Below, in pieces: positions 17,420 to 27,164 of a DNA stretch of 64,000 nt. The stretch is taken from positions 124,001 through 188,000 of the forward strand of contig NZ_JACBZA010000001.1 of assembly GCF_013408535.1 (NCBI RefSeq). The letters are read 5' to 3'. Below the pieces are notes generated by a model. The model saw only the letters and a program-made list of their open reading frames with translations. It had not been told where the DNA came from and ran no database searches. How positions within the stretch are numbered: the first letter of the stretch is position 1; each line of letters starts with the position of its first letter. The DNA is from Actinopolymorpha cephalotaxi. Lineage in GTDB: Bacteria; Actinomycetota; Actinomycetes; Propionibacteriales; Actinopolymorphaceae. The translations under genes and the position numbers were made by a program.

Positions 17420-17467
17420 CTGGTACCAGAGTGTCCTCATCCTGGTATCGGCAGCACCTGGTACCGG
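17420..17467. promoter_or_regulatory. Three CTGGTAyCrG operators between the MFS and MmyB-like genes
   Basis: CTGGTACCAG (17420-17429, a perfect palindrome), CTGGTATCGG (17442-17451) and CTGGTACCGG (17458-17467) repeat at 22- and 16-bp intervals in the 92-bp divergent gap. Their number and placement fit binding by the adjacent helix-turn-helix regulator and control of both genes. Binding is inferred. Confidence 0.65.
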
Positions 17468-17485
17468 TTCTCCGGCGGGAGCATC

Positions 17486-18418
17486 ATGGTGTCCGTGACC
17501 GCCGACCCCCGCATCGCCGGCCCCCGCGGCGCCGAACCCCGCATCGCCGACCCCCGCGGCGCCGAATCCCGGCGGGCCGAGCTCGCGGCGTTCCTGCGCT
17601 CGCGCCGGGAACGCCTGCGACCCGAGGACGTCGGCCTGCCGCCCGGCGGCCGCCGCCGCACTCCCGGCCTGCGCCGGGAGGAGGTCGCCCAGCTCGCCGG
17701 GGTCGGGGTCACCTGGTACACCTGGCTGGAGCAGGGCCGGCGGATCAACGCCTCGCCGTCCGTCCTCGACGCGATCGCGCGCAGCCTGCGGCTGCATCCC
17801 GACGAGTCCCGGCACCTGTTCGCGTTGTCCGGGGCCGCGCCGCCGGAGCGGCCGAGCCCGCCAGGTCCGGTCGACCCGGTGGTCCAGCGCGTCCTCGACG
17901 CCCTCGACCCGTATCCGGCGCACGTCGTCACGCCGCGGTACGACCTGGTCGCCGGCAACCGGGCCGACCGGTTGCTGATGGGCGACTGGCGCGCCCTGCC
18001 GCAGCACCGGCGCAACGTCCTGTGGCTGTTGTTCACCGAACCGTCGTGGCGGCGGATGCTGGTCGACTGGGACGCCGAGGCCGCGCACTCGCTGGCGTTG
18101 TTCCGGGGCGCGAGCGCGGAACACGTGGGCGAGCCGGCGTGGAGCGATCTCGTACGTGAGCTCACGGAGGTCTCACCGGACTTCGCGGCGATGTGGAACG
18201 ACCACGCGGTCGCCAGTCCCACCACCCGCGTCAAGCTGTTCCTGCACAGTGAGATCGGCCCGCTCCGGCTGGAGACCCGCAGCCTGTGGCTGCGCGAACA
18301 CCCCGACGCGCGGATGGTCGTCTACACCGCCGCCGACGCCGCGACCGAGGAGGCGCTGAGCCGGCCGCGGGATCTTCCGGCCTCCGCCGAGTGGTCCGAG
18401 CTAGCTCGTCGCGACTGA
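17486..18418 (+). CDS. XRE/MmyB-like transcriptional regulator, 310 aa
   Basis: N-terminal helix-turn-helix (LRREEVAQLAGVGVTWYTWLEQGRRINASPSVLDAIARSLRL, ~65-110) followed by the MmyB-like ligand domain (YDLVAGNRADRLLMGDW, NVLWLLFTEPSWR, TELVSPDFAAMW-type segment). In actinomycetes these regulators usually sit divergent to an SDR or MFS gene they control. The first ~30 residues contain repeated DPRGAE/GPRGAE blocks, so the true start could lie later. It overlaps the YesL-like gene by 18 bp tail to tail. Confidence 0.87.
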   Translation: MVSVTADPRIAGPRGAEPRIADPRGAESRRAELAAFLRSRRERLRPEDVGLPPGGRRRTPGLRREEVAQLAGVGVTWYTWLEQGRRINASPSVLDAIARSLRLHPDESRHLFALSGAAPPERPSPPGPVDPVVQRVLDALDPYPAHVVTPRYDLVAGNRADRLLMGDWRALPQHRRNVLWLLFTEPSWRRMLVDWDAEAAHSLALFRGASAEHVGEPAWSDLVRELTEVSPDFAAMWNDHAVASPTTRVKLFLHSEIGPLRLETRSLWLREHPDARMVVYTAADAATEEALSRPRDLPASAEWSELARRD

Positions 18419-19036
18419 GTCCGTACGCCGGGACCTGGCGGCGACCGCCTCCTGGCGGGCCGCGAACCGGCGGAACACCCGCCGGACCAGCCGGCTGATC
18501 ACCCAGGTGAAGAACCCGGCGATCGCCGGCACCACCGCAGGCACCGTCATCACCAGCAACGACGCGAGCAGCAACAGGAACAGGCTGAGCAGCGTCGTCA
18601 GCGGATGCGCCGCCGCGAACAGCGCGCTGTTGCGCAGCACCCGCCGCCACGGCGCGGGGTAGGTGACCATCACCGGGAACAGGAAGACCAGGGTGCCGCC
18701 GACGGCGAGGATCCCGACGATAGCGGCGACCATGACCACCGCCCGCAGCGGCGCGTCGGCGGCCCGCAGGCCGTACAGCAGATCGATCGTCAGCAGCCCA
18801 CCGGCGACGGCGGCTGCGAACCCCAGGGCCAGGCTCTGCCGCAGGTGGCTCCGGAACCCGCCCCAGAACGTCGACCACACCGACGGCGGCCCGTCCTCGC
18901 CCCACTCCATCATCACCGCGGCGAGACCGGCCGTTCCCGGGCCGAGGGTCACCAGCGGGACGGCGGTGAGCACCCACAGCAACCCCGCGACCACCATGGT
19001 GAACAGGGCCTCGAGGGGTCTGGTGAGGATCTGCAT
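18401..19036 (-). CDS. YesL-like (DUF624) membrane protein, 211 aa
   Basis: Five to six hydrophobic helices with the DUF624 pattern VVAGLLWVLTAVPLVTLGPGTAGLAAVM in the first 40 residues. DUF624/YesL proteins often sit with sugar ABC transporters and two-component systems; no such partner is adjacent here. GGAGG precedes the ATG. Role unknown. Confidence 0.72.
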   Translation of the reverse strand: MQILTRPLEALFTMVVAGLLWVLTAVPLVTLGPGTAGLAAVMMEWGEDGPPSVWSTFWGGFRSHLRQSLALGFAAAVAGGLLTIDLLYGLRAADAPLRAVVMVAAIVGILAVGGTLVFLFPVMVTYPAPWRRVLRNSALFAAAHPLTTLLSLFLLLLASLLVMTVPAVVPAIAGFFTWVISRLVRRVFRRFAARQEAVAARSRRTDSVATS

Positions 19037-19190
19037 CCGATCGTCCTCCGGCGTTGATGAGCGATCACCAACCCTACGGGTCGATCACCGCCGGCCGACA
19101 GGTCGGCGGGCGGTGAATACCGGACGCGGCACCCGGCGGCTCCCCCTGGGTCAAGGTCATCGGCCGGGCGAAGTGGTCGACAATGGCGCG
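19037..19190 (+). promoter_or_regulatory. Promoter region before the 57-aa ORF
   Basis: GACAAT (19179-19184) ends 6 nt before the ATG at 19191, a leaderless arrangement; no convincing -35 is seen. The region also serves the divergent YesL-like gene. No repeats. Confidence 0.35.
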
Positions 19191-19364
19191 ATGCCGGGCC
19201 TGGTGCGCGCGCTCCGGGTCCGCTACCGAACCCTTCGTGAAAGGCGGACGGCTGTGCGCACCGACGGTCCGACCGCTGCGTTCGGAAGACTTGTGGGCCA
19301 CCAGGTTGATGTGATGGAGTTCGTCGCTTCCGAGCACGACCTGCTGGAGGTACGACGGACGTGA
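19191..19364 (+). CDS. Small ORF, 57 aa, coupled to the secreted-protein gene
   Basis: MPGLVRALRVRYRTLRERR then a mildly acidic C-terminus (VDVMEFVASEHDLLEVRRT). Its TGA overlaps the GTG of the next gene by 4 nt (GTGA), the usual sign of translational coupling, and GACAAT lies 6 nt before its ATG. Two adjacent signals make it more than a chance ORF. No family recognised; soluble, basic N-terminus. Confidence 0.45.
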   Translation: MPGLVRALRVRYRTLRERRTAVRTDGPTAAFGRLVGHQVDVMEFVASEHDLLEVRRT

Positions 19365-21151
19365 GGGCGCACCCCGCACTGGACGGTCACCGGTCAGGCC
19401 CACCTCGCCAGGCGGACCGGCCGCGGCCACGGCGGCTCGCCACGGCGTTCGCGGCGCTGCTGCTCGGCGCGGTGGTGGTTCCGTCGTACGCAACCCCGTC
19501 GTACGCCGCCCCGGCGGATCCGGCCAAGGAGCGCAGGGCGTTCAGCATCGGCGACTCCCGGATCAACGAGTCCAGTGGGCTGGCCGCGAGCGCGCTGCAC
19601 CGCGGGTACTTCTACACCCACAACGACTCCGGCGACGACCCCCGGGTCTTCCTGCTCGACCCGCGCGGCCAGGTGGCCGGGACGATCTCCCTCCGGACGG
19701 CGGAGAACGTCGACTGGGAGGCCATCGCCCCCGGCCCGGACCAGCGCGTCTGGGTGGGGGACATCGGCGACAACACCCGCGTTCGCGACCGGATCACGAT
19801 CTACCGCTTCCGCGAGCCGAGCTCCACGGGCGACCAGCCGGTGGAGTGGAGCCGCTTCCGGTTCAGGTACCCCGACGGCGCGCACGACGCGGAGGCGCTG
19901 CTGGTGGACCCGCGTACCGCCCGGGTCTACGTCGTGACCAAGGACCCCGGCGGCGGGGCGATCTACGCCGCGCCGTCCACCCTCGTGGCCGGCACCACCG
20001 CCACCCTCACCAAGGTTGCCGATGCACCCGCGATGGTGACCGACGGCACGTTCCTTCCGGACGGCTCGGCGATCGTGCTGCGGACGTACGCCGACGTGCG
20101 GGTGCTGCGCTGGCCCGGCGGAAAACCCGAGCGCACCATCTCGCTGAGTCAGCCGCAGCGGCAGGGCGAGTCCATCGCCGTCGGCGCGGACGGGAAGCAG
20201 TTGTTCCTGGGCAGCGAGGGCGCCAACTCGCCGGTGTACTCGATGTCGGTCGCCGCGGCCGCACCCGCTCCCTCGCGCCGGGCTCCGGGCGCGACCCCGT
20301 CGCCCAGCCCGTCCCCGACCGCGCAGGCACCCACGTCCAGCGGCAGCGACGGTTCGCTGCTGAGCGGCCTGCCGCGCTGGATCCTGCTCCTGGTGATCGC
20401 GGCCGCGCTGCTGGCCGGACTCGCGGCGTACCCGGCCTCGCGCCGGCGCCGGCCGTCGGCGTCCAGCCGGCCGCCCGGTATGGGCCGCCCGCCGGCGTCG
20501 GCCAGCCCGTGGCCGGCCGACCCCGCTCCGGCCGACTCGGGTTCGCAGCAGGCGTACGCCCGCCCGCCGGGGTCGGTGCAGGCCGCGGGGTACGGCGACG
20601 TGGGCCGGGGACCGATCTGGCCGGCGGAGCCGTCGGAGCCGGCGGGGCCCGAGGATCCGGGCGGGCGGCGACGCACCGAAGGGCCGGGCCCGCAGCAGGC
20701 CCGGCGGTCGGCCCAGCAGTCGGCTCAGCAGTCGCCCCAGCGGCCGGCTCATGAAGCGCCCCGGCAGTCGGCCCGGCACGCCGGGCAGGACGACACCCCG
20801 CTTCCGTGGGAGGACGAGGACTGGCGGCGCGAACGCGGGAACGAACGCGGAAACGACGTACCGCCACCCCGACCGGCCGACCGGCCGCGGTCCTCCGGAG
20901 CACCTCGCCCGGCCGGTCCGCCGCCTCGGACGTCGGGCTCACCGGCCTCCTCGGGTCCGTCGGGTCCGTCTGGCTCGGCTGCCGGCTCGGCCGGGCGGCG
21001 TGCCCGGCCACCCGCGGCTCGCCCGCCCGCCGAGACCGACTGGCCGGACGAGCCGGCCGGAAGCCCGCCACCGAGGGGCGAGGAAACCGGACGGGGCCGA
21101 CGCCGGCGGCCGTTGTACCGCGACGAGGACCGCGACCCCGAAGGGCCGTGA
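19361..21151 (+). CDS. Secreted, membrane-anchored protein with propeller-like ectodomain and disordered tail, 596 aa
   Basis: Signal peptide: Arg-rich start, hydrophobic LATAFAALLLGAVVV, cleavage near SYAAPA (~45-50). The ectodomain (~55-300) has repeated GDIGDNTRVRD, DAEALLVDPRTARVYVVTKD and ESIAVGADGKQLFLGSEG segments, like a beta-propeller of the SdiA-regulated/esterase-like group. Then a Ser/Pro linker, one helix (WILLLVIAAALLAGLAAYP, ~345), Arg-rich stop-transfer and a ~220-residue Pro/Gln/Arg tail in the cytosol. Function unknown. The stop codon lies in the first unit of a 16-bp repeat. Confidence 0.72.
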   Translation: MRAHPALDGHRSGPPRQADRPRPRRLATAFAALLLGAVVVPSYATPSYAAPADPAKERRAFSIGDSRINESSGLAASALHRGYFYTHNDSGDDPRVFLLDPRGQVAGTISLRTAENVDWEAIAPGPDQRVWVGDIGDNTRVRDRITIYRFREPSSTGDQPVEWSRFRFRYPDGAHDAEALLVDPRTARVYVVTKDPGGGAIYAAPSTLVAGTTATLTKVADAPAMVTDGTFLPDGSAIVLRTYADVRVLRWPGGKPERTISLSQPQRQGESIAVGADGKQLFLGSEGANSPVYSMSVAAAAPAPSRRAPGATPSPSPSPTAQAPTSSGSDGSLLSGLPRWILLLVIAAALLAGLAAYPASRRRRPSASSRPPGMGRPPASASPWPADPAPADSGSQQAYARPPGSVQAAGYGDVGRGPIWPAEPSEPAGPEDPGGRRRTEGPGPQQARRSAQQSAQQSPQRPAHEAPRQSARHAGQDDTPLPWEDEDWRRERGNERGNDVPPPRPADRPRSSGAPRPAGPPPRTSGSPASSGPSGPSGSAAGSAGRRARPPAARPPAETDWPDEPAGSPPPRGEETGRGRRRRPLYRDEDRDPEGP

Positions 21152-21207
21152 TCCCGAAGGCCCGTGACCCCGAAGGCCCGTGACCCCGAAGGCCCGTGAC
21201 CCCGAAG
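21136..21207. repeat. 16-bp tandem repeat, 4.5 copies
   Basis: Units at 21136, 21152, 21168, 21184 and a half unit at 21200, consensus CCCCGAAGGCCCGTGA, with one or two changes in the first two copies. It begins inside the last codons of the secreted-protein gene and ends 11 bp before the serC stop, filling the convergent gap. Confidence 0.9.
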
Positions 21208-21218
21208 AGCGGCGACGC

Positions 21219-23147
<1,929 letters not shown>

Positions 23148-23189
23148 TCAAGGTCCGCCGCGGGATGCCAGGGTGTGTTCCGGGACATG

Positions 23190-23252
23190 CCCTACTGCCG
23201 GAATCCCTGCTGCCTGGATCCCCTACTGTCCGGATCCCCTACTGTCGGGATC
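23190..23252 (+). repeat. 16-bp tandem repeats carrying -10-like hexamers upstream of pdxH
   Basis: Four units (23190, 23205, 23221, 23237) with consensus CCCTACTGTCCGGATC. The last two contain TACTGT, a TAnnnT hexamer; the one at 23240-23245 lies 8 nt before the pdxH ATG and is its probable -10. The array ends 1 nt before the start codon. Confidence 0.8.
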
Positions 23253-23253
23253 C

Positions 23254-23970
23254 ATGGACGCACACGACGAGGGTGGCGAGCAGAGCCCCCAGGCACCGCA
23301 GCTGCCGTCGCCCGCCCGGCTGGCGGAGCTGCGCCGGCGTTACGGGCGCGGCGAACTCGTGGAGGGCGCGCTGCCCGCCGATCCGCTGGCGCTGTTCCAC
23401 ACCTGGCTGGCCGACGCGCTGGCGGAGAAGGTGCCCGAGCCGAACGCGATGGTGGTCGCCACCGTCGGCCCGGACGGCATCCCGTCGGCGCGGACCGTAC
23501 TCCTCAAGGGCCTCGACGAGCGCGGCTTCGTCTTCTACACCAACTACGGCTCGGCCAAGGCCGCCGACCTGGACGCCCACCCGAACGCCGCGCTGGTCTT
23601 TCCCTGGCACGCGATGGAACGCCAGGTCCGGGTGACCGGCCCGGCGGCCCGGGTGAGCCGGGAGGAGTCGGCCGCGTACTTTGCGAGCCGGCCGCTGGAG
23701 AGCAGGCTGGGTGCGTGGGCGAGTCCGCAGTCGCGGGTGGTCGCCGACCGGGAGAGCCTGGACCGGGTGTACGCGGAGACGGCCGAGCGGTTCGCCGGCA
23801 CCGAGGACGTGCCGCTTCCGGACTTCTGGGGCGGATATCGCGTACGCCCCGAAGTGGTGGAGTTCTGGCAGGGCCGGCAGGGCCGGATGCACGACCGGGT
23901 GCGGTTCCGGCGTACGGAGGAGAAGCGGGAGAACCAGGGGGACTGGATCGTGGAGCGGCTGGCGCCCTGA
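23254..23970 (+). CDS. pdxH: Pyridoxamine 5'-phosphate oxidase, 238 aa
   Basis: Classic PdxH: RRRYGRGELVEGALPADPLALFHTWLADA, SARTVLLKGLDERGFVFYTNYGSAKAADL (FMN and substrate region), ERQVRVTGPA, SRLGAWASPQS, and the C-terminal signature FWGGYRVRPEVVEFWQG with RLAP at the end. Makes pyridoxal 5'-phosphate with FMN and oxygen. Probably leaderless: no Shine-Dalgarno, TACTGT 8 nt upstream. Confidence 0.93.
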   Translation: MDAHDEGGEQSPQAPQLPSPARLAELRRRYGRGELVEGALPADPLALFHTWLADALAEKVPEPNAMVVATVGPDGIPSARTVLLKGLDERGFVFYTNYGSAKAADLDAHPNAALVFPWHAMERQVRVTGPAARVSREESAAYFASRPLESRLGAWASPQSRVVADRESLDRVYAETAERFAGTEDVPLPDFWGGYRVRPEVVEFWQGRQGRMHDRVRFRRTEEKRENQGDWIVERLAP

Positions 23971-23999
23971 GCGCCGCCCGACCGGTTTCGGGCATGGGA

Positions 24000-24051
24000 C
24001 GACCCGCGGGCTTTGTGTGCTGGAGGGACTGGTTCCAGCGCCCGCGGGTCG
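24000..24051. terminator. Long hairpin between pdxH and the short minus-strand locus
   Basis: CGACCCGCGGGC (24000-24011) pairs perfectly with GCCCGCGGGTCG (24040-24051); inside the 28-nt loop GCTGG (24019-24023) pairs with CCAGC (24035-24039). It starts 30 nt after the pdxH stop. It may end transcripts from both strands, or be part of a structured RNA. No U tract. Confidence 0.5.
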
Positions 24052-24284
24052 GGTGGCTGCCCTTGGTTTCGCCGACCGCCATCCGGTGCACCTACACGCG
24101 TTGGCGCGGGCACCCTCAGGACGAGCCGGTGATCGGCAGTCAGTCCTTACTAAGGGGACAGCGGCTAGCGGACAGCCACCTCACGAGTCCCAAAGCTATG
24201 CATGCGTTGGACCACCTCCTTCCTCGTGTACGCCCGACCGTACGCGGTGCCGGGCGAACAGACAACAACCTTTTCCCGGACACG
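24052..24284 (-). ncRNA. Candidate small RNA / leader locus with its own promoter
   Basis: On the minus strand TTGTCT (24260-24265), a 17-bp spacer and TACGGT (24237-24242) make a good vegetative promoter. Downstream are a full Shine-Dalgarno AAGGAGGT (24214-24221), a 12-codon ORF, an inverted repeat CCTTAGTAAGG, and ~100 nt later the 12-bp hairpin at 24000-24051. No minus-strand protein gene follows within 850 bp. The predicted transcript (~230 nt) matches no RNA family I know. Confidence 0.35.
24165..24203 (-). CDS. 12-codon ORF MHSFGTREVAVR behind a strong ribosome binding site
   Basis: The ATG at 24203 follows AAGGAGGT by 10 nt and is ~30 nt after the predicted transcription start; it ends at TAG after 12 codons. 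Could be a leader peptide or a small peptide, or an SD-like sequence by chance. No known leader-peptide bias (no run of one amino acid). Confidence 0.3.
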   Translation of the reverse strand: MHSFGTREVAVR

Positions 24285-25130
24285 TCACCAGCTGAGACGG
24301 CCGGAGCGTTCGGTGCCGGTGCCGAGCGAGAACTCCCCGGACAGGTGGGGAACCACGGTGTGCCAGAAGCCCAGCGGACCTGCGCCCAGCGCGGTGGCGT
24401 AGGTGAGCCCGTCGGGGTCCACGTCGTACACGCGGTAGGTGCTCGCGCCCTGGCCGAGCGAGCCCGCCGTCACCTGGGTGCAGTGCGGCGCGAGCGGGCG
24501 TACGGACGTGACGTGCACGTGGCCGCAGGCGTACAACCGGACGTGCGGGTGCCGGCGGATCAGGTCGAGCAGCGCCGCGCCGGTGCGCGGCACGAACGCC
24601 TCCGAGCCGAACTCCTCGTGTGGCTTGGGGTCCCGGGTCGGCACGAGGGGGTAGTGGCCGACCAGGATCACCGGCCGGATGTCGGCGGCGAGCGTCTCCG
24701 CCAGCCGGGGGAGTACGCCGTCGGGGTCGTCCTCGCGCACACCCACGCCGACGACGCGCAGCTGACCCAGGTCGCGAACCTCCACCGGGTCGGTGCCGAA
24801 GGTGCGGCCGTACCCCGTCCGGGCGTACGCCACGTCCTCGTACGCCTCCTGCACCGGACTGCGCCGGCCGCGGTCCGGGCTCGGCCCGAGGTCGTGGTTT
24901 CCGGGCACGGCGAGGTACGGGACGTCCAGGGAGTCCAGCCACTCCCGGGCGAGGGCGAGGTGGTCGGGCCGGGAGCTGCCGTAGGTGGTCAGGTCACCGG
25001 AGACGATCATCAGGTCGGCGCCGACGCGCCGCAGCGGGTCCCGGTCGAGGGCTAGGGAGGCCATCAGCCCGGGCAGGCGTTCCTCCGGCGCGGGCTCGAC
25101 GTGCAGGTCGGAGATGTGCAGGATGCGCAT
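24285..25130 (-). CDS. Calcineurin-like metallophosphoesterase, 281 aa
   Basis: All metallophosphoesterase motifs occur in order: ISDLHVE (residues 6-12), VSGDLTTYG (~43), GNHDLGPS (~76), VGHYPLV (~155) and CGHVHVT (~207). Two metal ions expected. Closest in style to CpdA-like phosphodiesterases; substrate unknown. Cytosolic. Confidence 0.85.
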   Translation of the reverse strand: MRILHISDLHVEPAPEERLPGLMASLALDRDPLRRVGADLMIVSGDLTTYGSSRPDHLALAREWLDSLDVPYLAVPGNHDLGPSPDRGRRSPVQEAYEDVAYARTGYGRTFGTDPVEVRDLGQLRVVGVGVREDDPDGVLPRLAETLAADIRPVILVGHYPLVPTRDPKPHEEFGSEAFVPRTGAALLDLIRRHPHVRLYACGHVHVTSVRPLAPHCTQVTAGSLGQGASTYRVYDVDPDGLTYATALGAGPLGFWHTVVPHLSGEFSLGTGTERSGRLSW

Positions 25131-25196
25131 GGCCCCGACTTTCGCAGACCGCGGGCGTGGCGCCCACCGCCGGTCTCCGGCCCCGGCTGGCCAGTC

Positions 25197-25991
25197 TCAG
25201 ACGCGCATCACCTGGACGCCGGCCTCCTCGAACTTCGCCACCGCGTCGTCGCCGACGCCGACGTCGGTGATCAGCATGTCGATCTCGTCCGGGCGACGGA
25301 TCCGGGCGAACGCCTGGCCGCCGATCTTGGAGCTGTCGGCGACCACCACCACCCGCCGGGCACGCGAGGCCATCAGCTTGTTGATGTCCGCCTCGCCCTC
25401 GTGGTGGGCGCTGGCGCCGTACAGCGGGTCGACCGCGTCCGCGCCGAGGATGGCGAGGTCGAGGCTCACACCCTCCAGGATGTGGGTGGCCAGGGGACCG
25501 GCGAGCTCGTACGACTGCGGCCGGGCGACACCGCCGGTGACGACGATCTTGACGTGCGGGCGGACGGTGAGCTCGTTGGCGATGTTGACGGCGTTGGTGA
25601 CGATGGTGACCGCCCGGCGCCCTTCGTTCGGGGACCGCAGGTCGGTGCGGGTGGCGATGGCGCGGGCAACCTCGGTGGCGGTGGTGCCGCCGTTGATGCC
25701 GATCACCATGCCGACCGCCACGAGGTCGGCCGCGGCCTGTCCGATCCGCTGCTTCTCGGTGGCCTGGCGGGCGGTCTTGTAGCGCAGGGGGAGGTCGTAG
25801 GCGACGCTGTGCGCGACCGCTCCGCCCCGGGTCCGGGTGAGGAACTGCTGCTGGGCGAGGTGGTCGAGGTCGCGCCGGATGGTGGCGGTGGAGACCGCGA
25901 GCTCCCCGGCCAGGGTCTCGACGTCGATCCGGCCGCGTTCGGCGACGAGCTCGAGAATCGCGTTGAGCCGCTCGTAGCGGTTCATGGGCAT
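25197..25991 (-). CDS. DeoR family repressor of the amino-sugar operon, 264 aa
   Basis: N-terminal DeoR helix-turn-helix (RYERLNAILELVAERGRIDVETLAGELAVSTATIRRDLDHLAQQQFLTRTRGGAV, 4-58) and a sugar-phosphate-binding domain with NGGTTATEVARAI, TNAVNIANEL, VTGGVARPQSYEL, GADAVDPLYG and VADSSKIG, as in GlpR/AgaR. Divergent from the SIS-ROK-NagA-aldolase operon, whose promoter holds a palindrome. A sugar phosphate probably relieves repression. Confidence 0.9.
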   Translation of the reverse strand: MPMNRYERLNAILELVAERGRIDVETLAGELAVSTATIRRDLDHLAQQQFLTRTRGGAVAHSVAYDLPLRYKTARQATEKQRIGQAAADLVAVGMVIGINGGTTATEVARAIATRTDLRSPNEGRRAVTIVTNAVNIANELTVRPHVKIVVTGGVARPQSYELAGPLATHILEGVSLDLAILGADAVDPLYGASAHHEGEADINKLMASRARRVVVVADSSKIGGQAFARIRRPDEIDMLITDVGVGDDAVAKFEEAGVQVMRV

Positions 25992-26178
25992 CGCCTCTGT
26001 TCGGTACCGCGGCTCTTCGGGGCTCCGTGCGGGCTGTTCGAAGTTGCGCGCGTGGTAGGAGAACCGATCATAGAGTGCCCGGAGCCTGCAAGGCTGGTGC
26101 TTGAACGCACATCCGGGAACAATCACCCCGAGTAGGACCCACGAGCGCTCCGGGGTGCCGATCTTGCACAGGACTGCT

Positions 26179-26206
26179 CATTTATGCGCTGAAGCATGCA
26201 CAAATG
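26179..26206. promoter_or_regulatory. Operator-like inverted repeat before the amino-sugar operon
   Basis: CATTTATGC (26179-26187) and GCACAAATG (26198-26206) form an 8/9-bp inverted repeat with a 10-bp spacer. It lies just upstream of TATGCT (26221-26226), a likely -10 located 33 nt before the SIS gene start, so a bound repressor would cover the -35 region. The AT-rich arms stand out in this genome. Confidence 0.55.
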
Positions 26207-26258
26207 GGCGTTCGATGCCCTATGCTGCGGGCAGCCGACTTCGCGGAAGGGACCAGGC

Positions 26259-27164
26259 ATGGAATTCGTGACCGAGGAGATCGCCAGCCAACCCGATTGC
26301 TGGCGGCGTGCCGTCGCGCTCGCCGAGTCCGCCGCGGCGGTGCTGCCCCGCCCGGGCGAGCGGGTCGCGGTGCTCGGCTGTGGCACGTCGTGGTTCATGG
26401 CCCAGGCGTACGCCAGCCTGCGGGAAGGCTCGGGCCAGGGCGAGACCGACGCGTTCACCGCCACCGAGCTGCCCGCCGACCGGCGCTACGACCGGGTGGT
26501 CACGATCACGCGTTCGGGCACCACCACCGAGGTGCTCGCCGCGCTGACCCGGCTGCACGGCCGGGTGCCCACCGTCTCCCTGACCGCGGACCCGAACACC
26601 CCGGTGATGGAGCGCTCCGACGAGACGGTCGTCCTCGACTTCGCCGACGAGAAGTCGGTCGTCCAGACGCGGTTCGCCACCTCCGTCCTCGCCCTGCTGC
26701 GCACCCACCTCGGCGCCGACCTCACCGGCGCGATCTCCGACGCCGAGACCACGGTCACCGAGCCGCTCCCCGTCGGTGCCACCGAGCGCCGGCAGTTCAC
26801 CTACCTCGGCGCCGGCTGGACGATCGGCCTGGCCAACGAGGCCGCGCTGAAGATGCGCGAGGCGTCGCTGTCGTGGACCGAGGCCTACCCCGCGATGGAG
26901 TACCGCCACGGCCCGATGAGCATCACCGACGGATCGTCGGTGGTGTGGTTCCTCGGCACGCCGCCCAACGGCCTGCTGGACGAGGTGGGCAAGCTCGGCG
27001 CGCTGGTGGTCTGCGAGCCCGCGCGTGACCCGATGGCGGAGCTGATCCGGATCCAGCGGCTCGCCGTGGAGATCGGCGCGGGCAAGGGACTCGACCCCGA
27101 CCGGCCGCGCAACCTCACCAGGTCGGTCGTCCTGGACACCGCGAGCGGGTCGGGCCAGGCGTGA
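26259..27164 (+). CDS. SIS-domain sugar-phosphate isomerase/deaminase, AgaS-like, 301 aa
   Basis: Two SIS domains: VAVLGCGTSWFMAQAYASL (~40), ITRSGTTTEVLAAL (~87), SLTADPNTPV, and in the second half YLGAGWTIGLANEAALKMREAS with EAYPAMEYRHGPMS. Resembles AgaS and the isomerase half of GlmS. In this operon the likely reaction is deamination and isomerisation of galactosamine- or glucosamine-6-phosphate. GGAAGG precedes the ATG. Overlaps the ROK gene by 4 nt. Confidence 0.85.
   Translation: MEFVTEEIASQPDCWRRAVALAESAAAVLPRPGERVAVLGCGTSWFMAQAYASLREGSGQGETDAFTATELPADRRYDRVVTITRSGTTTEVLAALTRLHGRVPTVSLTADPNTPVMERSDETVVLDFADEKSVVQTRFATSVLALLRTHLGADLTGAISDAETTVTEPLPVGATERRQFTYLGAGWTIGLANEAALKMREASLSWTEAYPAMEYRHGPMSITDGSSVVWFLGTPPNGLLDEVGKLGALVVCEPARDPMAELIRIQRLAVEIGAGKGLDPDRPRNLTRSVVLDTASGSGQA

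Noticed and set aside
23504-24091. Minus-strand frame beginning MAVGETKGSHPTRGRW
   Set aside because: The start looks protein-like, but the frame runs through pdxH antisense and has no ribosome binding site.
24000-24284. Known RNA genes (4.5S, RNase P, tmRNA, 6S, common riboswitches)
   Set aside because: None of their conserved cores is present in this gap.
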